From Nitrosomonas sp. UBA6494 (GTDB lineage: Bacteria > Pseudomonadota > Gammaproteobacteria > Burkholderiales > Nitrosomonadaceae): a stretch of 11,729 nt of DNA. Location: NCBI GenBank assembly GCA_002435335.1, contig DJMI01000130.1:533-12261 (forward strand), given 5' to 3'. The notes beneath the pieces are model-generated. The model made no database searches. It had not been told where the DNA came from and worked only from the letters and a program-made list of their open reading frames with translations. Of this stretch, positions 1-7,579 are shown one piece after another. Position 1 is the stretch's first letter. Each line of letters opens with the position of its first letter. The position numbers were made by a program, and so were the translations under genes.

Positions 1-468
1 AAGAATATGTCTATACGGTAGCTGTTTTTGTTCGGTTACATCATCCGCTACTTGTTGAGGAGTGATATTTTTTAGGATACCGTAAAGTCCGATCAGCTTT
101 TGATGCTTATCCAGAATCGGAAAAATGGTTGTGGTGTGCCATTTAACTCTGCCATCCGCCATTCTGATGAAAAACTTCTCACTTCCTTCTGTTTTTGTGT
201 TGGCTACTTGCGCAGTCAATCTGTGCATTTTTTCTTTTTCCAGACCTTGGTAATACTGAGTGTTTTCCATGAGTGTTGAACACACAAAATCTTTATCTAA
301 TTCATAAAAATCATAAAGGTAGTCGGACCATAAGGTGATATTATTGGTAAACGACTGAAACCATTCACCAATTTCTCCGGTTTTGCTGAGCAGAGACAGT
401 CGCTGTTGCGGAGAAATCAATGAATCTATAGATAAAAAAGATAGCTTGAAATCAAGTCTGGAATTCAT
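1..468 (-). CDS. PAS-domain sensory protein, N-terminal part (runs off the left edge)
   Basis: The minus strand is open from 468 to the window edge, giving 156 residues with no stop. Residues about 20-60 (GEIGEWFQSF, then LYDFYELDKDF) resemble the start of a PAS_3-type fold. Residues about 100-142 (EKFFIRMADGRVKWH, then LIGLYGILKNIT) are a clear PAC-type C-terminal half of a PAS domain, including the usual 'gxxxGixxDIT' ending in the degenerate form GLYGILKNIT. The output domain lies beyond the window, so whether this is a histidine kinase, GGDEF/EAL protein or regulator cannot be said. ATG 468 lacks a convincing Shine-Dalgarno. The same frame stays open upstream to a TAG at 580-582, offering TTG 534 as an alternative start that would add 22 residues. 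The gene is divergent from metY. Identification as PAS is solid; the start is uncertain. Confidence 0.75.
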   Translation of the reverse strand, partial: MNSRLDFKLSFLSIDSLISPQQRLSLLSKTGEIGEWFQSFTNNITLWSDYLYDFYELDKDFVCSTLMENTQYYQGLEKEKMHRLTAQVANTKTEGSEKFFIRMADGRVKWHTTTIFPILDKHQKLIGLYGILKNITPQQVADDVTEQKQLPYRHIL

Positions 469-589
469 TGCCTGTATTTGTAGCGTAATGTAATCAGTTG
501 TTAGCTGCGAGAATTCTGTCGGGCTTAAGACCAATCTACTACATAAATACGATTGCTTAATTCCGACAGACGCTAAATCCTAAAAAAGG

Positions 590-618
590 AACATAAGCAG
601 TTTCGCGTCACGAATCAA
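590..618 (-). promoter_or_regulatory. Possible sigma70-type promoter for the left-edge PAS gene
   Basis: On the minus strand TTGATT (618-613) and TATGTT (595-590) are separated by exactly 17 nt. Each hexamer matches four of six consensus bases. Transcription would begin near 583 and read into the PAS gene. The -35 hexamer lies inside a 19-bp sequence repeated with one mismatch at 7432-7450. This is a pattern match only. Confidence 0.3.
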
Positions 619-735
619 GAATTATTTTTTTGTGATCTGAATATTGGCATGAGATTTTTCAATCTACTGCTTTAATCGGGGAATTTAGTAAAACTGGTAG
701 ACTTCTGCATTCTTGATTTTATATGAGGTCAACAA

Positions 736-2013
736 ATGAAAGACGAAACCATCGCTATTCATGCCGGCTATAGCACCGATCCTACGACCAAAGCAGTTGC
801 CGTTCCAATTTATCAGACAGTTGCCTATGAATTCGACAATGCACAGCATGGTGCGGATTTGTTTAATCTTGCCGTACCGGGAAATATTTATACGCGCATC
901 ATGAATCCGACCAACGATGTGCTGGAACAACGGGTTGCTGCGCTGGAAGGAGGGGTGGCAGCTTTGGCGCTCAGTTCAGGACAGGCTGCTATTCATTATT
1001 CGATCATTAATATTGCAGAGATGGGCAATAACATCGTCAGCGTGCCACTGCTCTACGGTGGAACGTATACGCTGTTCGCTCACATGCTGCCGAAGTTGGG
1101 CATTGAGGTACGATTTGCGAAGGACGACAATCCCGCTAGCCTTGAACCATTGATCGATAACAAAACTGCGGCTGTATTCTGCGAATCACTTGGCAATCCA
1201 GCGGGAAACATTCCGGATATGGAAGCCATATGCGCGATGGCGCATCGGCATGGTGTTCCTGTGATAGTCGATAACACCGTGCCTACTCCGGCTTTAATGA
1301 AGCCTTTCATGTACGGTGCGGATATCGTAGTGCATTCGTTAACCAAATATATGGGCGGACACGGAACTTCGGTCGGTGGCATTATCGTCGATTCCGGTAA
1401 ATTTCCGTGGGCGGATCATGCCGGGCGCTTTCCTATGCTCAATAATCCAGAACCGGCTTATCACGGTGTTGTGTATACCCGAGAATTCGGTCCCGCTGCT
1501 TACATCGGGCGTGTTCGCACCGTGGCGCTACGTAACACCGGTTCGGCCATGTCGCCGATGAATGCTTTTTTCTTTTTGCAAGGTATCGAGACTTTATCGT
1601 TACGCATGGAACGGCATACCGAGAATGCGCTGAAAGTAGCGCGATACCTTGAAAATCATCCCGGCGTTTCGTGGGTGAGATATGCCGGCTTGTCTTCATC
1701 CGAATACTACCCACTTGCACAAAAATACATGAAAGGTCGCCCATCGGCATTGATGGCATTCGGTATCAAAGGCGGGTTTGACGCCGGTGTGAAATTCTAT
1801 GATGCACTTAAATTGTTTAAGCGGCTGGTCAACATCGGCGATGCGAAATCCTTGGCCGCGCATCCGGCATCGACTACCCATCGCCAATTGACCGAAACCG
1901 AACTCGCCAGTGCCGGCGTTACGCAAGACATGATCCGCTTGTGTATCGGTATTGAAAATATCGACGATATATTGTTGGATCTTGAGCAAGCTTTGGCTGT
2001 TTCCCAGCGATAA
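736..2013 (+). CDS. metY: O-acetylhomoserine sulfhydrylase (aminocarboxypropyltransferase) MetY
   Basis: This PLP enzyme makes L-homocysteine from O-acetyl-L-homoserine and sulfide in the cytoplasm, the direct-sulfhydrylation route to methionine. The 425-residue length and the opening ETIAIHAGY are typical of MetY within the Cys/Met-metabolism (gamma-family) PLP enzymes. Visible motifs are the YTR segment at 52-54, which contacts PLP phosphate in the neighbouring subunit; SSGQAA at 80-85; D179 in VDNT, which pairs with the pyridine nitrogen; and HSLTKY at 200-205 with K204 as the Schiff-base lysine. The C-terminal KSLAAHPASTTH segment is also conserved in this family. The start is supported by GAGGT at 725-729, six bases before the ATG. 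It appears monocistronic: the neighbour to the left diverges and a miniature element begins only 7 nt after the stop. No SAM riboswitch was recognised upstream. Confidence 0.95.
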   Translation: MKDETIAIHAGYSTDPTTKAVAVPIYQTVAYEFDNAQHGADLFNLAVPGNIYTRIMNPTNDVLEQRVAALEGGVAALALSSGQAAIHYSIINIAEMGNNIVSVPLLYGGTYTLFAHMLPKLGIEVRFAKDDNPASLEPLIDNKTAAVFCESLGNPAGNIPDMEAICAMAHRHGVPVIVDNTVPTPALMKPFMYGADIVVHSLTKYMGGHGTSVGGIIVDSGKFPWADHAGRFPMLNNPEPAYHGVVYTREFGPAAYIGRVRTVALRNTGSAMSPMNAFFFLQGIETLSLRMERHTENALKVARYLENHPGVSWVRYAGLSSSEYYPLAQKYMKGRPSALMAFGIKGGFDAGVKFYDALKLFKRLVNIGDAKSLAAHPASTTHRQLTETELASAGVTQDMIRLCIGIENIDDILLDLEQALAVSQR

Positions 2014-2019
2014 GATGTA

Positions 2020-2150
2020 TTAACCGAGATTTTCCATTAGGCGTACCTTCGTTGCCCATAGTGGATACCATGGGCGCCTCAGTCGGATTCAAACTGCCTA
2101 GCCACTGCATCCACAACCCATCCCAACCCTAATGGAAAATCTCGGATTAA
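2020..2150. mobile_element. Miniature inverted-repeat element A (about 122 bp, 18-bp perfect ends)
   Basis: CCGAGATTTTCCATTAGG at 2024-2041 is repeated as its exact reverse complement at 2128-2145, an 18/18 match. The interior (2042-2127) contains nested complementary pieces: GCCCAT/ATGGGC, and GTGGAT paired with ATCCAC. There is no room for a transposase gene. TTAA lies just outside the left end (2020-2023) and one base outside the right end (2147-2150), so the target duplication is imperfect. The pattern fits a MITE or similar non-autonomous repeat. It starts 7 nt after metY and, when transcribed, would fold into a long hairpin that could end or protect the metY message. I cannot name the parent transposon. 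Confidence 0.7.
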
Positions 2151-2230
2151 GGAAGCAACTGAATAATTTGTCGAGCAAGATAAAATAAACCGGCGGATGG
2201 TGCTCAAACAATTATTCAGTGTTTCCTTAA
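2147..2230. mobile_element. Miniature element B (76 bp) with IS5-like ends and TTAA duplication
   Basis: The element spans 2151-2226. Its left end GGAAGCAACTGAATAATTTG and its right end, read inward on the other strand as GGAAACACTGAATAATTG, form an imperfect inverted repeat of about 27 bp that ends at GAGCA on both arms. It is flanked by perfect TTAA copies at 2147-2150 and 2227-2230. The GGAAG... start and a 4-bp YTAR target are what is known for the IS5 group of the IS5 family, so this looks like a non-autonomous derivative or internally deleted remnant of such an element. The assignment to IS5 is inference from the ends and target only. Confidence 0.65.
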
Positions 2231-2231
2231 G

Positions 2232-2345
2232 TTAGCGCGCATTTTTTCCTTTCTCTCTCGCTTTTTTGCAACTGCAGTAATTTGATTTTCCTTCCAGCGA
2301 AGACTTAATTCGGTTGATTCCTAAGTAACCAGCATCGGTGTCCAT
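2232..2345 (-). CDS. Uncertain 37-residue basic ORF beside the miniature elements
   Basis: ATG 2345 opens a 37-codon frame ending in TAA two bases from the TTAA at the edge of element B. The C-terminal half is strongly basic and has two close cysteines (NYCSCKKAREKGKNAR). No good Shine-Dalgarno is present and no domain is recognised. It could be a genuine small protein, the tail of a former larger gene, or chance. Reported because of its unusual composition and position; confidence is low. Confidence 0.15.
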   Translation of the reverse strand: MDTDAGYLGINRIKSSLEGKSNYCSCKKAREKGKNAR

Positions 2346-2572
2346 GATGTTGCTTCACTTTGTTGCAATTTGCCGGTGTAGGGACAGTGCTTTTGTCAGA
2401 TGCAGAATAAAATTTTTAACTTCGTTATTCGGTATGTAGGAATAAGGTGCGTTAAAAAAAAGAAATATCTCACTGAATTTTTGAATAAAAGAATCGTATA
2501 TAAATAGTGAAAAAATGATGAGCATCGAAATGTTGAAACAAAACCATTTTCTTAAACCGAGTAATTTTTAGC
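2346..2572. other. AT-rich leader region of the c-di-GMP operon
   Basis: This 227-bp stretch has no recognisable gene apart from a possible leader ORF at 2515-2571. It becomes very AT-rich after about 2400 (A8 run near 2454, TATATAAATAG near 2498-2508), as expected for a promoter region. TTGTCA at 2393-2398 is a good -35 hexamer, but no matching -10 at 17 nt was seen. The promoter of the downstream GGDEF operon must lie here or farther upstream. Confidence 0.35.
2515..2571 (+). CDS. Possible 18-codon leader ORF ahead of the GGDEF gene
   Basis: ATG ATG AGC ATC opens an 18-residue frame (MMSIEMLKQNHFLKPSNF) that ends with TAG at 2569-2571. That is one base before TTG 2573 and seven before ATG 2579, the candidate starts of the diguanylate cyclase. 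The cyclase itself has no clear Shine-Dalgarno, so translational coupling from this frame is a possible way to initiate it. No strong Shine-Dalgarno precedes the leader either, so this is speculative. Confidence 0.2.
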   Translation: MMSIEMLKQNHFLKPSNF

Positions 2573-2578
2573 TTGATA

Positions 2579-4201
2579 ATGAATTCTATTGTTCAATCCA
2601 TTGAAAATAATCCAAGTTTTATTGCGCGTGAAACATTAAAAAGACTTGCGGCAAAAAAAATCCCACCTACACCGGACAATTATTTTAAGTTTTATAACGA
2701 AATAATAGGTAGCTCAAGAAAAATTCCCACCATTGCTGGTGAATTGCTGACCGAATTAGCAAAAGAACTTCCATGCTATACCCCTTTTCTGCGTAATGCA
2801 GCGAATAGCTTGGCGGATGCTGCGAAAGAAAAAGATTGGGAAAAATATAAAGCACTCATCATTTCTCTGGCTGTAACAGCTTCTCAGGCAGATGATTTAT
2901 CGAACAAACCCGTAAGAAGTAAACTGTCAGTGCTTACCGAATGCGCGCCGCAACAGCCGGAAGATGCCCTAGAGAGCACTGAGAATATTGATTATTCAAA
3001 TAATTACCTATCACAGCAGTTGCTGGAATTGATAGCGACTATGCTTTCATTCATAGTGGCTTCAGTGCCAGGTAATAAGATGCTTTCGCAAAAGGCCGAA
3101 TCGTTGGCGCAGCAAATCCAAAAAATTAACAATAAATCCGAATTTGAAGCTTTTGTTCTTCAATTTAAACAATTCTGCCAAGAATTTGAACGCTTCGCTA
3201 AAGGCGACGCAGTATTGCATCAGGAATTATTCAAATTTCTTCATGCGCTAATGGACAGTACGCAAGAATTGCTGGCCGATGATTTATGGGTTAGCGGACA
3301 AATATCAAAAATCAAAAATATCATGTCCGAGCCGCTTAATACGCGGATCATTTTTCAAGCTACCGAACATTTGAATGAAATTGCCAAACGGCAAAAGATA
3401 ATCAAATGTGGTCTTAGCAAAGCAAAACTTACTGCCAAGCAATTGGTAAATTCGTTAATTTATCATATCGGAGAGCTATCGAATTCCACCGGTATATATC
3501 ACGAAAAACTCCAGTACTTTACCGAAAGAGTAAATCAGGTCACCGATCTTGACCATCTTAATCAATTGTTGCTGGAAGTTTTGCAAGAAACCGAATTAAT
3601 ACAAAATCAAGTATTAGCACATCAAAAAGAGTTAGTGATTGCGCGCGACGAAGCGAACAAAGCGCAAGAACAGATCAGCCAGCTTGAAATCAAGCTACTG
3701 GAGTTGGACAAGAAAGTGCATGAAGATCATTTAACCGGTGTTTTAAACCGCCGGGGGTTTGATACAGCACTAAAAAAAGAATTAGCGCAGACAAGCCGAA
3801 ACAATCAACCGCTAAGTCTTGTGTTATTGGATTTGGATAATTTTAAGTTATTCAATGATACCTACGGTCATGGAGCCGGTGATGATGCGCTGGTGTTTTT
3901 GGCAAGTATTGCCAAGGAAGCCATTCGTCCGAACGATATCTTCGCACGCTATGGGGGTGAAGAGTTTGCGCTCTTGCTGCCCGGAACCGCAAACAAAGAA
4001 GCCAGCGCCATTGCCGCGAGAATTTTGCGTAAACTCACAAAGAAATTATTTCTTTATAGAAACAATAAATTATTAATAACTTTCAGCGCCGGTGTCGCGC
4101 AATATCAATCGGGTGAATCGCAAGAAAGTTTTTTGTACCGTGCAGACAAAGCAATGTATCAGGCAAAGAAGAATGGGAAAAATCAAATAATTTCCGAATA
4201 G
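2579..4201 (+). CDS. GGDEF-domain diguanylate cyclase
   Basis: Predicted to condense two GTP into cyclic di-GMP. Numbering from ATG 2579 gives 540 residues; TTG 2573 would add two. An N-terminal helical region opens with a segment (residues 13-44, key PTPDNY at 30-35) that is common in a set of proteobacterial GGDEF proteins. It is followed by a long helical region without a PAS or membrane segment, then a likely coiled coil at about 325-385 rich in E, Q, K and L. The cyclase domain starts at DHLTGVLNRRGF. Metal-binding D418 lies in LLDLDNF. The signature is GGEEF (459-463), the active variant of GGDEF. RPND at 450-453, five residues before it, is a canonical RxxD inhibitory site, so product feedback is expected. 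No transmembrane segment is evident, so the protein is probably cytosolic. The next gene starts 13 nt downstream. Neither start has a good Shine-Dalgarno. Confidence 0.9.
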   Translation: MNSIVQSIENNPSFIARETLKRLAAKKIPPTPDNYFKFYNEIIGSSRKIPTIAGELLTELAKELPCYTPFLRNAANSLADAAKEKDWEKYKALIISLAVTASQADDLSNKPVRSKLSVLTECAPQQPEDALESTENIDYSNNYLSQQLLELIATMLSFIVASVPGNKMLSQKAESLAQQIQKINNKSEFEAFVLQFKQFCQEFERFAKGDAVLHQELFKFLHALMDSTQELLADDLWVSGQISKIKNIMSEPLNTRIIFQATEHLNEIAKRQKIIKCGLSKAKLTAKQLVNSLIYHIGELSNSTGIYHEKLQYFTERVNQVTDLDHLNQLLLEVLQETELIQNQVLAHQKELVIARDEANKAQEQISQLEIKLLELDKKVHEDHLTGVLNRRGFDTALKKELAQTSRNNQPLSLVLLDLDNFKLFNDTYGHGAGDDALVFLASIAKEAIRPNDIFARYGGEEFALLLPGTANKEASAIAARILRKLTKKLFLYRNNKLLITFSAGVAQYQSGESQESFLYRADKAMYQAKKNGKNQIISE

Positions 4202-4214
4202 AGGAAACCGTGTG

Positions 4215-7200
4215 ATGAAAAAAAATTCTCCAGTGGCAAAATTTTCAACAAATCTTGATTGTGTAGATAATGAAACGCTCCGACAGTCGCTACGAATTTT
4301 ATTAATCGAAGACAATCCATTTGATGCCGAAATTCTTACCACGCTGATTCATCGAATTTATCCTAACGAGATTTGGTCCGAAATTTCGATCTTTCATTGC
4401 GACACCATCTTGGCCGCGAAAGCGCTTTTGCTCAAAGAATCTGTCGATATCATCGTTTTAGATCTTTCGTTAAAAGATAGCAGCATCCCACAAACCCTGG
4501 ATTATTTGAGTGAATTGATCACCATTGCACCTGTCATTGTGAGTTCGGGTAATTACAACCAATACATTATTAAAAAGATCATTCATCTTGGCGCAGAAGA
4601 TTGTATTCCAAAATTTGAGCTAAACAGCCGTTTGTTGGAGCGCACTATCGGTTATGCATTGAATCGCTGGCGATTGAAACAGGATCTGATCAAAACCAAT
4701 CAGCGATTGACCAATATTCTTTGGGGAACCGGCGTAGGTACCTGGGAATGGAATGTGTTGACCGGGCAAGCGTTATTTAATGAGCGCTGTGCGGAAATCA
4801 TCGGTTACCGGTTGGAAGAATTGACTTCCATGCCGTTCGATGTTTGGTGGAAATTTATTCATGATGAGGATATCCATTCAGCGAAAAAACTGCTAGCCCG
4901 CCATTTCTCGGGCGTTAGTAACTACTTTGAGTGTGAAATGCGACTGCGGCATAAAAGTGGAGACTGGATATGGGTGCTAAGCAGAGGCAAGTTGATCAGT
5001 CGTGCCAATGACACTCAACCGGAATGGATGGTGGGTACACTGCTGGATATTACCGAGCGAAAAAGAATAGAAGAGGAATCTGCGGCACGGGCAAGCTGGC
5101 AAAATGCGGTTTTGGATTTTGCCGGTTGTTCGATTATTTCCACCGCACCGGATGGCACGATACAAACCTTTAATCCAGCTGCGGAAAAATTACTCGGTTA
5201 TTTGGCCGAAGAAATGATCGGCAAAGCCAATCTTGTGTTCTTGCATGATCATAATGAAATAGTTGAACGGGCGCGGATTTTTTCCAATGAATTGGGACTC
5301 GTCATTGTGCCGGGATTTGAAGTGCTTGCTGTGAAATCCAAGTTAAATTTGTCGAACCAATACGAATGGATCTTCATGCAAAAGAATGGAAATCGTGTAC
5401 ATGTCGAACTCACTATTTCAGCATTAAGAAATCAAAGCGGCGACATTACCGGATACCTAGTAATCGCAGTGGATATCACTGAACGTAAGCACAATGAACA
5501 AACATTACGTTTGGCGCAATTGGTCTATCAGAACACCAGCGAAGCCATCATGATTATCGATCACAATCAGTGCATCGTCGCAACCAACCCTGCTTTTACC
5601 GCTGTTACCGGCTATGAACAAGAAGAAGTTACCGGAAAGCATTCCGATTTATTGAATTTGGATAATCAGGATGAGCATACTTTTGCTTTAAGCAGCACCG
5701 GTCATTGGCACGGTGAAACATGGCATCGAAAAAAAAGCGGCGAAGAGTACGCTGCAAGGCTAAGCATCAATACCATTTTTGCCCCTAATGGCAATGTACA
5801 ACATAGGGTCGTCTTATTTTCCGATATTACCGAAAAGAAAAAATTCAATTCGTTAATCTGGACGCAAGCTAATTATGATTCGCTGACCGATCTGCCGAAT
5901 CGACGCTTATTTGTCGATCGTCTCGAGCAAACGATCAAGAGTGCAAAACGTGATAATTTTTGTATTGCTTTATTTTTGATAGACTTGGATCACTTCAAGG
6001 AAATTAATGACACATTAGGGCATCATTTCGGCGATGCGCTTTTAATTGAAGTCGCCAAAAGAATCAAAAATTGCCTGCGTGAATCCGATACCGTGGCAAG
6101 ACTGGGCGGTGACGAATTCACGGTTATCCTGCAACAGCTCAAAAATCCTAGCGATGCCGAACATGTTGCGCAAAATATCATCGATGTTTTAACCATTCCT
6201 TTTCATCTGGGAAATGAGAAAGTTAATATTTCTGCGAGCATCGGTATTACTTTGTGCCCGGATGACGGTATCACCATAACCGAATTGCTCAAAAATGCTG
6301 ATCAAGCCATGTATGCAGTGAAAAAGAACGGTCGTAACGGTTATCATTTTTTTACTTCTTCCATGCAAGAAGCAGCGACTAAGCGTAGAAAATTGGCCGG
6401 CATGTTACGAGAAGCATTGCACAATGATCAATTCGAAGCGTACTTCCAGCCGATCATCGAATTAAAAAGCGGACGTATCGATAAAGCAGAAGCATTATTG
6501 CGCTGGAAAACCCCGGAGTATGGCTTTGTCAGTCCTGCCACCTTTATTCCTATCGCGGAAGACACCGGTGCCATTCACGACATCGGCGAATGGATATTCA
6601 AAGAGGCCATCGACGAAGTAATTCACTGCCAAAAGATCATCCATCCCGGTTTTCACATCAGCGTTAACATGTCGCCCGTTCAATTTGTCGACGGAAGTAA
6701 AACGCGTAGCCAATGGAAAAGTTATTTGGCATCCAAAAATCTGGAACACAATAGCATCGTAGTTGAAATTACCGAAGGCTTGATATTGGATCCTAATTCC
6801 AATGCAATGGAAAAATTCATGTATTTTCGTGATCATGGTATCGAGGTGGCCATTGATGATTTTGGCACCGGCTATTCTTCACTGGCTTATCTGAAAAAAT
6901 TCGATATCGATTATTTGAAGATCGATCAATCATTTACCAAAAACTTAATTCCTGGTAACGAAGATTTGGCATTATGCGAAGCAATTGTGGTTATGGCACA
7001 CAAACTGGGTTTAAAAGTTATCGCCGAAGGAATAGAAACAGAAATGCAACGCGATTTACTGCAAAAAATGGGCTGCGATTACGGGCAAGGCTACTTGATT
7101 GCAAAACCCATGCCAAAAAACGAATTTAGAGCGTTTGTTGCGTCCCACGCCTTAAAAAGCAACATCGTACCTATGGTAAAAAGAAAGCCGTCGATTAAAA

Positions 7201-7223
7201 CACCTTCTTTCGCCGATCGCTAA
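4215..7223 (+). CDS. REC-PAS-PAS-PAS-GGDEF-EAL response regulator (c-di-GMP turnover)
   Basis: 1002 residues from ATG 4215, with GAGGAAA at 4201-4207 seven bases upstream; GTG 4212 is a less likely start. Domain order: REC about 26-150 with acidic E32/D33, phospho-acceptor D83 in IIVLDLSL and K133; PAS1 about 163-285 ending GTLLDITERK; PAS2 about 292-428 ending VIAVDITERK; PAS3 about 434-542; GGDEF about 546-712 with GGDEF at 631-635 and an RxxD inhibitory site (RESD, 622-625); EAL about 730-975. EAL active-site residues are present: E759 of EAL, N818, E851, D881/D882 of DDFGTG, K902, E938 and Q958. Both cyclase and phosphodiesterase activities are therefore possible; which dominates cannot be read from sequence. 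Phosphorylation of D83 and PAS ligands probably set the output. No cognate histidine kinase is in the window. Co-transcribed with the cyclase upstream. Confidence 0.93.
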   Translation: MKKNSPVAKFSTNLDCVDNETLRQSLRILLIEDNPFDAEILTTLIHRIYPNEIWSEISIFHCDTILAAKALLLKESVDIIVLDLSLKDSSIPQTLDYLSELITIAPVIVSSGNYNQYIIKKIIHLGAEDCIPKFELNSRLLERTIGYALNRWRLKQDLIKTNQRLTNILWGTGVGTWEWNVLTGQALFNERCAEIIGYRLEELTSMPFDVWWKFIHDEDIHSAKKLLARHFSGVSNYFECEMRLRHKSGDWIWVLSRGKLISRANDTQPEWMVGTLLDITERKRIEEESAARASWQNAVLDFAGCSIISTAPDGTIQTFNPAAEKLLGYLAEEMIGKANLVFLHDHNEIVERARIFSNELGLVIVPGFEVLAVKSKLNLSNQYEWIFMQKNGNRVHVELTISALRNQSGDITGYLVIAVDITERKHNEQTLRLAQLVYQNTSEAIMIIDHNQCIVATNPAFTAVTGYEQEEVTGKHSDLLNLDNQDEHTFALSSTGHWHGETWHRKKSGEEYAARLSINTIFAPNGNVQHRVVLFSDITEKKKFNSLIWTQANYDSLTDLPNRRLFVDRLEQTIKSAKRDNFCIALFLIDLDHFKEINDTLGHHFGDALLIEVAKRIKNCLRESDTVARLGGDEFTVILQQLKNPSDAEHVAQNIIDVLTIPFHLGNEKVNISASIGITLCPDDGITITELLKNADQAMYAVKKNGRNGYHFFTSSMQEAATKRRKLAGMLREALHNDQFEAYFQPIIELKSGRIDKAEALLRWKTPEYGFVSPATFIPIAEDTGAIHDIGEWIFKEAIDEVIHCQKIIHPGFHISVNMSPVQFVDGSKTRSQWKSYLASKNLEHNSIVVEITEGLILDPNSNAMEKFMYFRDHGIEVAIDDFGTGYSSLAYLKKFDIDYLKIDQSFTKNLIPGNEDLALCEAIVVMAHKLGLKVIAEGIETEMQRDLLQKMGCDYGQGYLIAKPMPKNEFRAFVASHALKSNIVPMVKRKPSIKTPSFADR

Positions 7224-7370
7224 CAGATGTCGTTGAAAAACTATCTGCGTTGCCGCTGCGGTGTTAAATGCAGGCTCAGAATGCTCATTTATTAAGCATA
7301 AACTGCGCTTTTTCGCCTGTTTTTGCCTTGCATCGGCTGCCTCGAAAACGTTTCTCAATGGCCTGCTAAG
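7224..7370. repeat. Extragenic element with degenerate inverted ends (about 147 bp)
   Basis: Immediately after the stop of the EAL gene, GTCGTTGAAAAACTATCT (7229-7246) matches the reverse complement of 7346-7363 (GCCATTGAGAAACGTTTT) at 12 of 18 positions. CAGAT/ATCTG at 7224-7228 and 7243-7247 can also form a short stem. The TTGAAAAAC ... CAATGGCCTGCTAAG layout resembles interspersed non-coding repeats seen between genes of environmental proteobacteria, but that is recollection, not a search. Minus-strand ORFs crossing it overlap the end of the EAL gene and look like shadows. Confidence 0.4.
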
Positions 7371-7579
7371 AAACTTGTTTTTTCACTAACCGCGCTTATC
7401 AAAGTAAGCACGTTCGCAAACCGGGACAAACCACGAATCAAGGATTATTTCTTCATTCGGTTCTCGAGATATTATCGCCATGACGGGATCGAATCCGGCC
7501 AAGCGCAATTAATGGGCTACAATGCGGTACTGAAAAACGTTATTGTGATAAAGCTGATGAAGTCATAGTCCATTCGCAT
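7371..7579. other. Unassigned intergenic sequence before the membrane kinase gene
   Basis: No gene was recognised here. An 81-codon plus-strand frame (7323-7568, TTG start) crosses it but lacks a Shine-Dalgarno and family resemblance. The frame of the following gene is open back to 7484 with no usable start codon. The segment contains CACGAATCAAGGATTATTT (7432-7450), which recurs with one mismatch at 609-627. The promoter of the next gene should lie here, but no convincing -35/-10 pair was found. Confidence 0.3.

Noticed and set aside
600..735. Possible SAM-type riboswitch or defined metY promoter upstream of metY.
   Set aside because: No known aptamer core was recognised and no -35/-10 pair with acceptable spacing stood out on the plus strand.
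1919..2116. A 65-codon minus-strand ORF across the end of metY and miniature element A.
   Set aside because: It runs antisense into metY and its N-terminal half is just the repeat's inverted-repeat sequence; no Shine-Dalgarno or independent support.
2104..2117. TGCATCCACAACC shared between miniature element A and the minus strand of the RHS remnant (near 11457-11469).
   Set aside because: A 13-mer match between two places in a window this size is expected by chance, and flanking bases diverge.
7323..7568. An 81-codon plus-strand ORF (TTG start) before the membrane kinase.
   Set aside because: Starts inside the extragenic element, has no Shine-Dalgarno and matches no family I recognise.
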